DNA from: DASUPK01 sp963815045
GTDB lineage: Bacteria; Actinomycetota; Thermoleophilia; Solirubrobacterales; 70-9
DNA: 64,000 nucleotides
NCBI GenBank assembly: GCA_963815045.1
Contig: CAWFET010000002.1
Location: forward strand, 248,001-312,000
Direction: 5' to 3'
Both the position numbers and the translations under genes were made by a program. Shown piece after piece: positions 41,882 to 49,687 of the stretch. Below the pieces are notes generated by a model that saw nothing but the letters and a program-made list of their open reading frames with translations, ran no database searches and was not told the origin of the DNA. The stretch's first letter is position 1; each line of letters opens with the position of its first letter.

Positions 41882-42082
41882 ATGAGGGTGCCCGTGCCGG
41901 AGAAGCCTTCCGAGGCGCTGCGCGCCGCGATCGAGCGCACCTTCGACGCGACCGCCGGCTCGGCCGCGAGCACACGCGACCGGGCGGTCGATCTGCTCGA
42001 CGAGGCGGCGAAGCGCGGCAGGGACGTCCGCGACCAGCTGGGCAGGATCGAGTCGTCCGTGCGCGGCAGGCGAAAGGGTTGA
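41882..42082 (+). CDS. Very small coiled-coil protein
   Basis: The 66-residue product (SEALRAAIERTFDATAGSAASTRDRAVDLLDEAAKRGRDVRDQLGRIESSVRGRRKG) is a single amphipathic helix with a basic tail and is similar in character to the phasin-like protein 1 kb upstream. No family is recognised. It is followed 18 bases later by another small gene on the same strand. Confidence 0.55.
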   Translation: MRVPVPEKPSEALRAAIERTFDATAGSAASTRDRAVDLLDEAAKRGRDVRDQLGRIESSVRGRRKG

Positions 42083-42100
42083 CCTCAGGTTGAGCCTTAG

Positions 42101-42532
42101 ATGATGACCGCCGAGGCTCTCACCAAGAAGGAGCTCAAGGACATCCTCAACACCGTCCTGCGCGAGATCGACGGCGATCCCGACGACGGCCCTCGGCTCC
42201 GCGCCGCCGCGGCACCGCTGCGCATCGAGTTCCCCGATCTGAAGCTGGCCGTCAACGTCGCCCGCGACGATGGGGGGCACCACTGCCTGAGCTGGAACTT
42301 CTCGCAGCGCAGCAGGACCCATCCGAAGCTGCGCCTCAGCATGGAGTCCACAGTCGCCAACCGGGTCTTCCAGGGCCGCGAGAACCCCGCCATCGCGATC
42401 GCGCGCGGGCGGCTGCGAACCAACATCGAGGACGCCGGCGCCGCCCTCCGTTTCTTTCCCGCGGCCAAGCCGCTCTTCTCCAGGTATCGCCAGCTGGTGG
42501 CGGAGAAGTATCCGCACCTCACCGTCGAGTAG
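42101..42532 (+). CDS. Hypothetical protein, possibly SCP2-like
   Basis: The 143-residue product has a helical start (KKELKDILNTVLREIDGD), then alternating strands (LRIEFPDLKLAVNVA, HHCLSWNFSQ, PKLRLSMESTVANRVFQG) and a C-terminal helix (SRYRQLVAEKYPHLTVE). VFQGRENPAIAIARGRLRTN recalls the SCP2 sterol/lipid carrier fold, where a conserved strand-turn says the protein binds lipid. I regard this as a weak match. It follows the 66-residue coiled-coil gene by 18 bases and may share its message. Confidence 0.55.
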   Translation: MMTAEALTKKELKDILNTVLREIDGDPDDGPRLRAAAAPLRIEFPDLKLAVNVARDDGGHHCLSWNFSQRSRTHPKLRLSMESTVANRVFQGRENPAIAIARGRLRTNIEDAGAALRFFPAAKPLFSRYRQLVAEKYPHLTVE

Positions 42533-42703
42533 CGACCGAGCTGGTGCCCCTGTCCAGCGTCATTGACTTGGCTCGGTATGAGCGTAAGCTCGACTCCATC
42601 GAAAAGACTCGGGCCGGAAGCGGATCCCCGGCTCGCAGATCCCCCGGCGACTGGGATCAGCGACGGGACACCGCGAGGCGCATGAGCGCCGCTGGCCGAC
42701 GAA

Positions 42704-42748
42704 GCGGGCCCAAAGCCCGCAGGCGACGGGGTCCTGGGACCCCGTCGC
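42704..42748 (+). promoter_or_regulatory. Tandem hairpins directly before the MerR-cyclase gene
   Basis: GCGGGC-CCAAA-GCCCGC (42704-42720) is followed by a perfect 12-bp stem, GCGACGGGGTCC-TG-GGACCCCGTCGC (42723-42748). The ATG lies 13 bases further on. They could end the upstream message, but closeness to the start suggests leader control of translation. The remaining 42533-42703 shows no gene and no riboswitch pattern I know. Confidence 0.6.
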
Positions 42749-42761
42749 TGCTTCCGGGGGC

Positions 42762-43961
42762 ATGAACGATCAGAGCAACACGATCTCGCTCGCGGAGGCC
42801 AGCAAGATCGCCGGTGTCTCGTCGTCGACGCTGAAGCGATGGGCCGAGGACGGCCTGGTGCCGGTCAAGGACGGGCAGTGGACGCCGGCCTCGGCGGCTC
42901 AGGCCCGCGTGATCGCGCGGATGAGGGAGCGCGGGTATTCGGTGGATGCGATCCGCGAGGCGGCCCGCGGAGGGCGGCTCGCGTTCGGCTTCGCCGAGGA
43001 TCTCTTTCAGGTCCCCGAGGGCCACTACACCAGGGAGCAGGCCGCCGAGCTGACCGGGCTCGAGCCCGAGCTGATCGACCGCCTCATGACTCTGCTGGGG
43101 ACCCCGATGGGAGCCGATGGGATGCTCAACGAGCAGGACCTCGGAGCGATGCGCCACTGCGCGAACGTCCTCGCTTCCGGCTTTCCACTGGTGGCCTTCC
43201 TCCAGCTCGTCAGGGTCTACGCCCAGTCGATCCGGAAGGTGGCGGATGCGGAGGTGCGGCTCTTCCACCTCTACATCCACGAGCCGCTGATGCAGGAGGA
43301 GCTGCCGCCGCTGGAGATCGCGGAGGAGATGGGCGAGCTCGCCGCCGATCTCATTCCCGTCACCGGCCCGCTGATGGAGTACATGCACAACCGCTACCTG
43401 CGCTTCTACATCGAGCAGGACGTGGTGGGGCACATGGAGGCGGACATCGGGGGCGCGGGACGCGGCCTGGCGCGCGTCTCGATGACGTTCTGCTTCGTAG
43501 ACCTCACGGGGTTCACCCGCTACACCGAGGAGGAGGGCGACGAGGAGGCCCTCGACATGATCGAGCGCTTCGTGGACACCGTCGAGGCGACCCTGCCGAA
43601 TGAGGCGACGATCGTGAAGACGATCGGAGACGAGGTGATGGTGGTCTCACCGGAGCCGGCGACGTTGACCGAGTGGGCGGTGGGCTTCCTGACCCTCTTC
43701 CAGGAGCGCCCCCAGCCGCGGGTCGGTCTTCACCACGGGGCAGCCGTGTTCAGGGACGGCGACTACTTCGGCGGGGACGTCAACCTTGCCCATCGCGTGG
43801 TGACCAGGGCGCTCGGAGGCGAGGTGCTGGTTACCGAGGCGCTCGTCAAGGCCATCAGGGAGTCGGACTTCCTCAGCTTCGACCCGATCGGCGAGGTGGT
43901 CCTCAAGGGCTTCCCCGACGCCATCTCTCTCTATATAGCCCGTCCTGCGATGGAGGACTAG
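42762..43961 (+). CDS. MerR-type DNA-binding / class III nucleotide cyclase fusion
   Basis: The 399-residue product starts with a MerR helix-turn-helix (ISLAEASKIAGVSSSTLKRWAEDGLVP, 8-34; YSVDAIREAARGGRLAFG). A helical middle (about 85-215) follows, as in actinobacterial adenylate cyclase regulatory segments. The C-terminal cyclase domain has FCFVDLTGFTRYTEEEG (metal Asp), VKTIGDEVMVVS (second Asp) and FGGDVNLAHRVVTRA (Asn and Arg of the transition state). All catalytic residues seem present. It could make cAMP and bind DNA in one protein. It converges with a CAP-domain gene (4-base overlap at 43958-43961). Confidence 0.87.
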   Translation: MNDQSNTISLAEASKIAGVSSSTLKRWAEDGLVPVKDGQWTPASAAQARVIARMRERGYSVDAIREAARGGRLAFGFAEDLFQVPEGHYTREQAAELTGLEPELIDRLMTLLGTPMGADGMLNEQDLGAMRHCANVLASGFPLVAFLQLVRVYAQSIRKVADAEVRLFHLYIHEPLMQEELPPLEIAEEMGELAADLIPVTGPLMEYMHNRYLRFYIEQDVVGHMEADIGGAGRGLARVSMTFCFVDLTGFTRYTEEEGDEEALDMIERFVDTVEATLPNEATIVKTIGDEVMVVSPEPATLTEWAVGFLTLFQERPQPRVGLHHGAAVFRDGDYFGGDVNLAHRVVTRALGGEVLVTEALVKAIRESDFLSFDPIGEVVLKGFPDAISLYIARPAMED

Positions 43962-44602
43962 CGTCGCTTCTTGCCGGCCTTGCCGGCCTTGCGGGCCTTG
44001 CGCGCCTTGCGGGCCTTGTGCTTCTTCTTCTTGCTCTTGCTCTTGCCGCTGAAGACGCGGTTCCCGTACTCACTCGAGACCGTGACCCCGGTCAGGTCGG
44101 AGCTGCTGAGGGGCGTGCCGGGGAGGGCGGCGACGCCGAGCTCGCGGAACGAGGGCCGGAGCAGGTTCTCACGATGGGGCGGGCTGTTCATCCAGGCGGT
44201 GACCAGGGCCTGAGGCGTGCTCAGCGGCCCGGTGCCCCAGACCAGGTTCTCGCCGACGGTCCAGCTGCGGGTTCCCCTCATATATCCCGTCGACTCGATG
44301 CGGTCCATGAAGGTCAGACCCGCCGGCGAGGTGTGCTCGAAGTACCCCTCGTCGATCATTTCGTTCGAGTGGCTGAGCGCCGCGGCTCGGAGGTCGGTGT
44401 TGGACGAAACCGGCTGGAGCCCGTGCGAGACCCGCTGGTCGTTGATCAGGCAGGTGATCGAGCCCTCCATCTGCGCCTCGCTGAGACCCGTGACCTGGGT
44501 GCCGACCGGGCCGCAGTCAGTCGCGAAGGCGGACGAGCTGGCAACCAGTGCCCAGGCGGCCAGGACGGCGATGAGGCTGAGGATGTTTCTTGGTCTCGAC
44601 AC
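43958..44602 (-). CDS. Secreted CAP-domain (SCP/PR1-like) protein with Lys/Arg-rich tail
   Basis: The 214-residue product starts at GTG 44602 with a signal peptide (LSLIAVLAAWALVASSSAFA). The CAP domain shows LINDQRVSHGLQPV, LRAAALSHSNEMIDEGYFEHTSP, TVGENLVWGTG and AWMNSPPHRENLLRPSFRELGV, the usual His/Glu cavity motifs. The last 30 residues are a repeating basic tail (KKKKHKARKARKARKAG) that recalls histone H1-like or wall-binding segments. Function of bacterial CAP proteins is largely unknown. A second CAP gene lies 120 bases upstream on the same strand. The palindrome CTCTGC-AC-GCAGAG at 44630-44643 lies in its 5' region. Confidence 0.87.
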   Translation of the reverse strand: MSRPRNILSLIAVLAAWALVASSSAFATDCGPVGTQVTGLSEAQMEGSITCLINDQRVSHGLQPVSSNTDLRAAALSHSNEMIDEGYFEHTSPAGLTFMDRIESTGYMRGTRSWTVGENLVWGTGPLSTPQALVTAWMNSPPHRENLLRPSFRELGVAALPGTPLSSSDLTGVTVSSEYGNRVFSGKSKSKKKKHKARKARKARKAGKAGKKRR

Positions 44603-44722
44603 ATGTTCCGCATCGAGTTCTCAGCGTTTCTCTGCACGCAGAGGGCAGAAGATCAGCCGCGCGTCCTTTAGCGCGGGTGGGCGATCCCTGGACCTTTCGC
44701 CGTTGCGAAAAGTGCGTAGAAA

Positions 44723-45247
44723 TCAGTTGCGAGAGCCGAGATCGACCGTGTACGTCCCCGCGTTGTGCCCGAAATGCGGGAAGGGGGCGCCCTTGGTCAT
44801 GCCCAGGCCGATGTCGCGGAAGCCGCCGAGGAGGACCCTGCGGTGCTCGGGGCTGTGCATCCACTCGGCGACGACCCTCTTCGGGCTGCCGAGCCGCTTC
44901 GGGCCCCACGCGAGGTTCTCTCCGATGGACCAGACGCTGGCTCCGGACAGGTAGCCGGACGCGCGGATTCGGTGCGCGGCGTTGCCATGCGAGTAGGAGT
45001 TGTGCTTGACCATCGCGACCGTGTGGCCCTGCGCCGAGGAGTCGAGGGCCGCGTTCTCCTGCAGCGCGCCCCTGCCGGCATGGTCACGACGCTCATTGAT
45101 CAGGCAGAGAAGGGCCTGCCTCGCTGCCTGCTCGGTCAGGTTCGCCGGTGACTTCGCCTCACCCACGCACGCGTCGGCCGCGGCGGCGGGGCCGAGCCCG
45201 ATGGCGGCCGTCAGCATGAGGGTTTTGAGTAGTCCTGTCCGAAACAC
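44723..45247 (-). CDS. Secreted CAP-domain (SCP/PR1-like) protein
   Basis: From GTG 45247 the product has 174 residues; ATG 45217 is a shorter alternative. RTGLLKTLMLTAAIGLGPAAAADA is a typical signal peptide. The CAP motifs are LLCLINERRDHAGRGALQ, LDSSAQGHTVAMVKHNSYSHG, SIGENLAWGPKRLG and EWMHSPEHRRVLLGGFRDIGLGMTKG. It is the upstream partner of the CAP gene at 44 kb and a third paralogue lies at 61.2 kb. It diverges from tilS across 36 bases. Confidence 0.85.
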   Translation of the reverse strand: MFRTGLLKTLMLTAAIGLGPAAAADACVGEAKSPANLTEQAARQALLCLINERRDHAGRGALQENAALDSSAQGHTVAMVKHNSYSHGNAAHRIRASGYLSGASVWSIGENLAWGPKRLGSPKRVVAEWMHSPEHRRVLLGGFRDIGLGMTKGAPFPHFGHNAGTYTVDLGSRN

Positions 45248-45283
45248 GAGGGCGGCTGTATAGCGGTTTCTAGAATCCTGGGT

Positions 45284-46627
45284 ATGTCGGACGCCACCGG
45301 ACTCCCGGTCCTGGCCCGTGCGGTCCGTGCAAGCGGCCTCGTGGCGGACACCTCGTGCGGCGTCGTCCTCGTCTCTGGAGGGGCGGATTCCGCCGCCACG
45401 GCGGCCGGGCTCGCGGAGCTGGTGGGGCCAGATCGCCTGCTCGGTCTCCATCTCAACTACGGGCTGCGCTCCGGCTCCGACGACGACCAGGCGACCTGCG
45501 AAGAGCTCTGCCGGATGCTGGGGATCGAGCTGGAGGTGGAGCATCCCGAGCTCGCGGAGGGCAACCTTCAGGCCGAGGCGCGACGGGTCCGCTATGCGGC
45601 GGCGGAGCGGCTGCGACTCGCCCGCGGGCTCGACTGGGTGGCGACCGGCCACACCCGGACGGATCTCTCGGAGACCGTGCTTTACCGGCTCGCGACTTCG
45701 CCGGGCCGCCGAGCGCTGCTGGGGCTGCGGGCGCGGCGCGGTGACGTCATCCGCCCGCTGCTCGGTCTTGGCCGCGACGAGGCGCGGCGGCTGGCGCGGG
45801 AGGCGGGCCTTCCCTTCGCCGACGATCCCAGTAACGCCGAGCCGGTCTTCGCCCGCAACCGGATCCGCAACGAGGTGCTTCCCGTTCTGCGAGAGATCGG
45901 CCCGGAGGCGGAGGCGACGATCGCCGAGACCCACGCGGAGCTCGCGGAGGAGGCGGAGACCCTGGATCGGCTCGCCGCGGAGGCCCTCGCATCGGCCGGC
46001 GCAACGGTGGCCGGGGCAATCGACCGGGACGCTCTGGGGGAGATGGACCCGGCGATCCGCCGGCTGGTGCTGCGGGCGATGGCCGAGCGGGCGGCCGGCC
46101 GGCAGGTGCCGCTCGGTCGCGCGCGCGCCACCGAGATCTGGCGTCTCGTGCAGCAACCTGAGGGAGGCGTGATCGAGCTCGGGGGTGGACTCGAGGCGCA
46201 CGCCGAGCACGGCCATGTCCGCTTCACCTTGGGCGAGGCCGAGGAACCCGGCGAGGGCGTCCTGACCGTCCCGGGGGTGTGCCGCTTCGGCTCATGGGAG
46301 GTCCGGGCCGAGCTCGAGCCAGGTGTCCCGGCCGCAGGGGGGCCGGACCTGGCGGTACTCGACCCTGCCGCGCTCGGGGCCGCCGTCACCGTGCGGGCCT
46401 GGCGGGAGGGCGACCGGATGCGGCCACTCGGCCTGGATGGGACCAAGTCGCTCCAGGATCTGTTCACCGACCGAAAGGTGCCGCGGTCGCTGCGACACCT
46501 CCTGCCCGTGGTGGAGTCCGGCGACCGGATCGCCTGGATCGCGGGAGTCGCCGTCTCCGAGGAATTCGCGGCGAAGCCGGGCGCCCAGGAGTCAGCCGTG
46601 CTCAGGGCGTCCCAGGCCGGTCCATAG
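45284..46627 (+). CDS. tilS: tRNA(Ile)-lysidine synthase
   Basis: The 447-residue product makes lysidine at C34 of the AUA-reading tRNA-Ile. The ATP pyrophosphatase loop is VSGGADSAATAAG (about 30-42). LHLNYGLRSGSDDDQATCEELC, GNLQAEARRVRYAAAERLR, TGHTRTDLSETVLYRLATSPG and PLLGLGRDEARRLAREAGLPFADDPSN are all TilS hallmarks. The PP-loop reads SGGADS rather than SGGxDS with Gly-Gly-Val-like residues; this is normal. A C-terminal TilS_C-like domain follows. It starts the conserved tilS-hpt-ftsH block, with hpt 12 bases downstream. Confidence 0.93.
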   Translation: MSDATGLPVLARAVRASGLVADTSCGVVLVSGGADSAATAAGLAELVGPDRLLGLHLNYGLRSGSDDDQATCEELCRMLGIELEVEHPELAEGNLQAEARRVRYAAAERLRLARGLDWVATGHTRTDLSETVLYRLATSPGRRALLGLRARRGDVIRPLLGLGRDEARRLAREAGLPFADDPSNAEPVFARNRIRNEVLPVLREIGPEAEATIAETHAELAEEAETLDRLAAEALASAGATVAGAIDRDALGEMDPAIRRLVLRAMAERAAGRQVPLGRARATEIWRLVQQPEGGVIELGGGLEAHAEHGHVRFTLGEAEEPGEGVLTVPGVCRFGSWEVRAELEPGVPAAGGPDLAVLDPAALGAAVTVRAWREGDRMRPLGLDGTKSLQDLFTDRKVPRSLRHLLPVVESGDRIAWIAGVAVSEEFAAKPGAQESAVLRASQAGP

Positions 46628-46639
46628 ACTCCGCTCCAT

Positions 46640-47185
46640 ATGGGAACCGACGACGAGATCGGGGACGTCCTCGTCTCAGAAGAGGACCTGCAGCGGCGGG
46701 TCGCCGAGCTCGCCGCCGAGGTGAGCCGGGACTACGAGGGGCGCCCGCCGTTGCTCGTGGCGATTCTGAAGGGGGCGGTTCCGTTCCTCGCCGACCTGAT
46801 GCGCCATCTGACGATCGACTGCGAGCTCGACTTCATGGCGGTCTCGAGCTACGGCTCCTCGACCGACTCCTCGGGTGTGGTGCGCATCCTGAAGGACCTG
46901 GACGCGCCGATCGCCGACCGCGACGTCCTGATCGTCGAGGACATCATCGACTCGGGTCTCACCCTCCATTACCTCCTCCGCAACCTGCGGGCGAGAGAGC
47001 CGAAATCAATCGAGGTCTGCGCGCTGCTCACGAAGCCGGAGCGAAGGCGGGTGGACCTGCCCGTCCGCTACGTCGGCTTCGAAATCCCGAACCGGTTCGC
47101 GATCGGCTACGGGCTCGACCATGCGGAGCGCCATCGCAACCTCTCCTACGTGGCCGCACTGCGGGAAAACCCTCAAGACCGCTGA
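46640..47185 (+). CDS. hpt: Hypoxanthine phosphoribosyltransferase
   Basis: The 181-residue product salvages hypoxanthine and guanine. The PRPP motif is VLIVEDIIDSGLTLHYLL (about 94-111), preceded by LLVAILKGAVPFLADLMRHL and SSYGSSTDSSGVVRILKDL, and followed by the base-binding NRFAIGYGLDHAERHRNLSYVA. All fit bacterial HPRT. It starts 12 bases after tilS and precedes ftsH by 74 bases, exactly as in many actinobacteria. Confidence 0.94.
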   Translation: MGTDDEIGDVLVSEEDLQRRVAELAAEVSRDYEGRPPLLVAILKGAVPFLADLMRHLTIDCELDFMAVSSYGSSTDSSGVVRILKDLDAPIADRDVLIVEDIIDSGLTLHYLLRNLRAREPKSIEVCALLTKPERRRVDLPVRYVGFEIPNRFAIGYGLDHAERHRNLSYVAALRENPQDR

Positions 47186-47259
47186 AGCTACGCTGGTACT
47201 CTCGCGATAGATCCGGGCGCCCAAATTCGGCGTAAACCCCGGGCAGAGGGACATCAATT

Positions 47260-49221
47260 TTGAGACGTTTTTTCCGCAGCGCTGCCTTTCCGATTCTGAT
47301 CGTCGTCGTGCTGGCGTTTTTCGCCCAGCGGCTGATCAGTCCGGGCTCCGGCCATGAGACGCCGGACTACACGACGTTCGTGCAGCGGGTGAACAGCGGG
47401 CAGATCGAGTCCGTCACCTGGAACACGAAGGACAACACGCTCAACGTCAAGCAGAGGGACGGGACGAGCTACGACGAGGCCTACCCGGACTCGGATTCCT
47501 CGCAGGCGCAGCTGCTCAACAGCCTGGAGCAGCACCAGGTGAAGACGGAGATCAAGGGCAAGGGCGGCTCGAGCCTGCTCTCGCTGCTCACCTACATCCT
47601 GCCCTTCCTCCTCTTCTTCGCCTTCTGGATCTTCCTGATGAACCAGATGCAGGGTGGCGGCTCGCGCGTGATGAGCTTCGGCAAGTCGCGTGCGAAGCGG
47701 ATGTCCGTGGACGCGCCCAAGATCACCTTCCGCGACGTCGCAGGGGCCGACGAGGCCGTCCAGGAGCTCCACGAGATCAAGGAGTTCCTCGAGAACCCCA
47801 AGAAGTTCCAGTCGCTCGGCGCTCGCATCCCGAAGGGCGTGCTGCTCTACGGGCCTCCGGGCACCGGGAAGACGCTGCTCGCCCGCGCCGTCGCGGGTGA
47901 GGCCGGCGTTCCCTTCTTCTCCATCTCCGGATCGGACTTCGTCGAGATGTTCGTAGGCGTCGGCGCCAGCCGCGTCCGCGACCTCTTCGAGCAGGCCAAG
48001 CAGAACTCTCCCTGCATCATCTTCATGGACGAGATCGACGCTGTCGGCCGCCACCGCGGGGCCGGCATGGGCGGCGGCCACGACGAGCGCGAGCAGACGC
48101 TGAACCAGCTGCTCGTCGAGATGGACGGCTTCGAGATGAAGGACAACATCATCCTCATCGCCGCCACCAACCGGCCGGACATCCTCGACCCGGCGCTGCT
48201 GCGGCCGGGACGCTTCGACCGCCAGGTCGTCGTCGACCGCCCGGACCGCAAGGGCCGCAAGCACATCCTCGAGGTCCACACCCGCGGCAAGCCGCTGGCG
48301 AAGAACATCGACCTCGACACGCTCGCCGGGCAGACACCAGGCTTCACCGGCGCGGACCTCGCCAACCTGATCAACGAGGCCGCACTGCTCACCGCGCGCT
48401 CCAACAAGCGCGAGATCACGATGCTCGAGCTCGAGGAGGGGATCATGAGAGTGATCGCCGGCCCCGAGAAGAAGAGCCGCGTGATGTCCGAGAAGGAGCG
48501 GCTCGTCACCGCGTATCACGAGCTCGGGCACGCGATCGTCGGGCACCTCCTGCCGAACTCGGACCCCGTCCACAAGGTCTCGATCATCAGCCGCGGCCAG
48601 GCCCTCGGCTACACGATCTCCCTGCCGACCGAGGACAAGTTCCTCACCACCCGCGCCGAGCTCAGCGACACGATGGCCATGACCCTGGGCGGCCGCGCCG
48701 CCGAGGAGATCGTCTTCGGCGAGATCACCACCGGGGCCTCCAATGACCTCGAGAAGGTGACGGAGACCGCCAAGCAGATGGTGATGCGCTTCGGCATGTC
48801 CGAGCGCCTCGGCCCCCGCGTCTTCGGCCACGACCGCTCGCAGCCGTTCCTGGGCCGCGAGTTCTCCGCCGAGCCCGACTACTCCGACGAGGTCGCCCGC
48901 GAGATCGACGACGAGGTCCGCCGGATGGTCGAGGACGCACACCAGACTTCCAAGGACATCCTCTCCGAGCACCGCGAGCAGCTCGACACGATCTCGCGGA
49001 TCCTGCTCGAGCGCGAGACGATCGAGGCCGACGAATTCATCGCCCTGCTCGAGGGCAAGCCCGAGGACGAGGTCTTCGCCAAGGACGAGGAGGAGGCCAA
49101 GCCGCCGGAGGCTCCGGCCGTCGAGGAGAAGGGGACCGCTCGCGAGGGTCCCAAGCCGCGTCCGCGGCCGCGCCCCGGCCTGGCCGGTGGCGGTGCCGAG
49201 ATGCGCGACAACCGCTCGTAG
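47260..49221 (+). CDS. ftsH: ATP-dependent zinc metalloprotease FtsH
   Basis: The 653-residue membrane protease degrades misfolded and regulatory proteins. Two membrane helices (about 9-24 and 105-127) flank the periplasmic segment. Walker A is GPPGTGKT (198-205), Walker B IIFMDEID, SRH ATNRPDILDPALLRPGRFDRQ, and the zinc site HELGH (420-424), where HEAGH is more usual. TGASNDLEKVTETA carries the third ligand. The C-terminus is Pro/Arg-rich. The start is TTG 47260, supported by GAGGG nine bases upstream. A 16-bp inverted repeat lies after the stop. Confidence 0.95.
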   Translation: MRRFFRSAAFPILIVVVLAFFAQRLISPGSGHETPDYTTFVQRVNSGQIESVTWNTKDNTLNVKQRDGTSYDEAYPDSDSSQAQLLNSLEQHQVKTEIKGKGGSSLLSLLTYILPFLLFFAFWIFLMNQMQGGGSRVMSFGKSRAKRMSVDAPKITFRDVAGADEAVQELHEIKEFLENPKKFQSLGARIPKGVLLYGPPGTGKTLLARAVAGEAGVPFFSISGSDFVEMFVGVGASRVRDLFEQAKQNSPCIIFMDEIDAVGRHRGAGMGGGHDEREQTLNQLLVEMDGFEMKDNIILIAATNRPDILDPALLRPGRFDRQVVVDRPDRKGRKHILEVHTRGKPLAKNIDLDTLAGQTPGFTGADLANLINEAALLTARSNKREITMLELEEGIMRVIAGPEKKSRVMSEKERLVTAYHELGHAIVGHLLPNSDPVHKVSIISRGQALGYTISLPTEDKFLTTRAELSDTMAMTLGGRAAEEIVFGEITTGASNDLEKVTETAKQMVMRFGMSERLGPRVFGHDRSQPFLGREFSAEPDYSDEVAREIDDEVRRMVEDAHQTSKDILSEHREQLDTISRILLERETIEADEFIALLEGKPEDEVFAKDEEEAKPPEAPAVEEKGTAREGPKPRPRPRPGLAGGGAEMRDNRS

Positions 49222-49263
49222 TCCGGTATTCACGGGCGCATCGGCGCGCGGGTCCTGTCGCCA

Positions 49264-49315
49264 CGAGGAATCCACGTCCTGTGGTACGGGCGTGTCCTCG
49301 GACGTGGATTCCTCG
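49264..49315. repeat. 16-bp perfect inverted repeat downstream of ftsH
   Basis: CGAGGAATCCACGTCC (49264-49279) and its exact complement (49300-49315) flank a 20-base loop. No T-run follows. It could be a terminator, an mRNA-stabilising stem or a small mobile-type palindrome. The rest of the 134-base gap shows nothing else. Confidence 0.8.
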
Positions 49316-49355
49316 CGCCGCCACCCGCGCGAGCAGCGCCGGAGATACTTCGGCT

Positions 49356-49679
49356 ATGAGATTCGTCGCGATTGCTTTGGTGCTCGCAGCCTTCATTGCC
49401 GGATGTGGCGGGTCGTCCGGTGCCAGCCAGGCGGACAGGGACAAGGCCGTCGCCGCGGCCAGGTTCATCTACGCCGGCAAGGCCAAGGAGGATCTGAGCG
49501 CGGGGCCGTGTCTCTCGGAGGGGATTCCGGGGTTGTCCGACTGGGTGGTCGACGTTGTGCATGAGCCTCGTCAGGCCGTTGACGACCGGCCCGCGAACCA
49601 GTGTCAGAGCTATCGCGATGGGGACACGCATCACTTCGTCGAGCTGACCCCGACAGGGCAGCTGATCCGGGCGGAATAG
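49356..49679 (+). CDS. Small secreted lipoprotein
   Basis: From ATG 49356 (GGAG about 11 bases upstream) the product has 107 residues. It has a lipoprotein signal (FVAIALVLAAFIAGCGGSSG, lipobox FIAGC). The mature part (DKAVAAARFIYAGKAKEDLSAGPCLSEGIPGLSDWVVDVVHEPRQAVDD) has two Cys residues that could form a disulfide. No family is recognised. It occupies the position where folE sits in many actinobacterial fol clusters. folP begins 8 bases after its stop, using AGGGG at the junction, so the two are likely co-transcribed. Confidence 0.75.
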   Translation: MRFVAIALVLAAFIAGCGGSSGASQADRDKAVAAARFIYAGKAKEDLSAGPCLSEGIPGLSDWVVDVVHEPRQAVDDRPANQCQSYRDGDTHHFVELTPTGQLIRAE

Positions 49680-49687
49680 GGGCGATC

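Noticed and set aside
42533..42761. Known riboswitch before the MerR-cyclase gene
   Set aside because: Cobalamin, SAM-IV, glycine, ZTP and c-di-GMP patterns were considered and none fit; only generic hairpins remain.
43958..44060. Frameshift as the cause of the Lys/Arg-rich tail of the first CAP protein
   Set aside because: The repeat keeps the reading frame of the CAP domain, has regular codon periodicity and ends at a proper stop.
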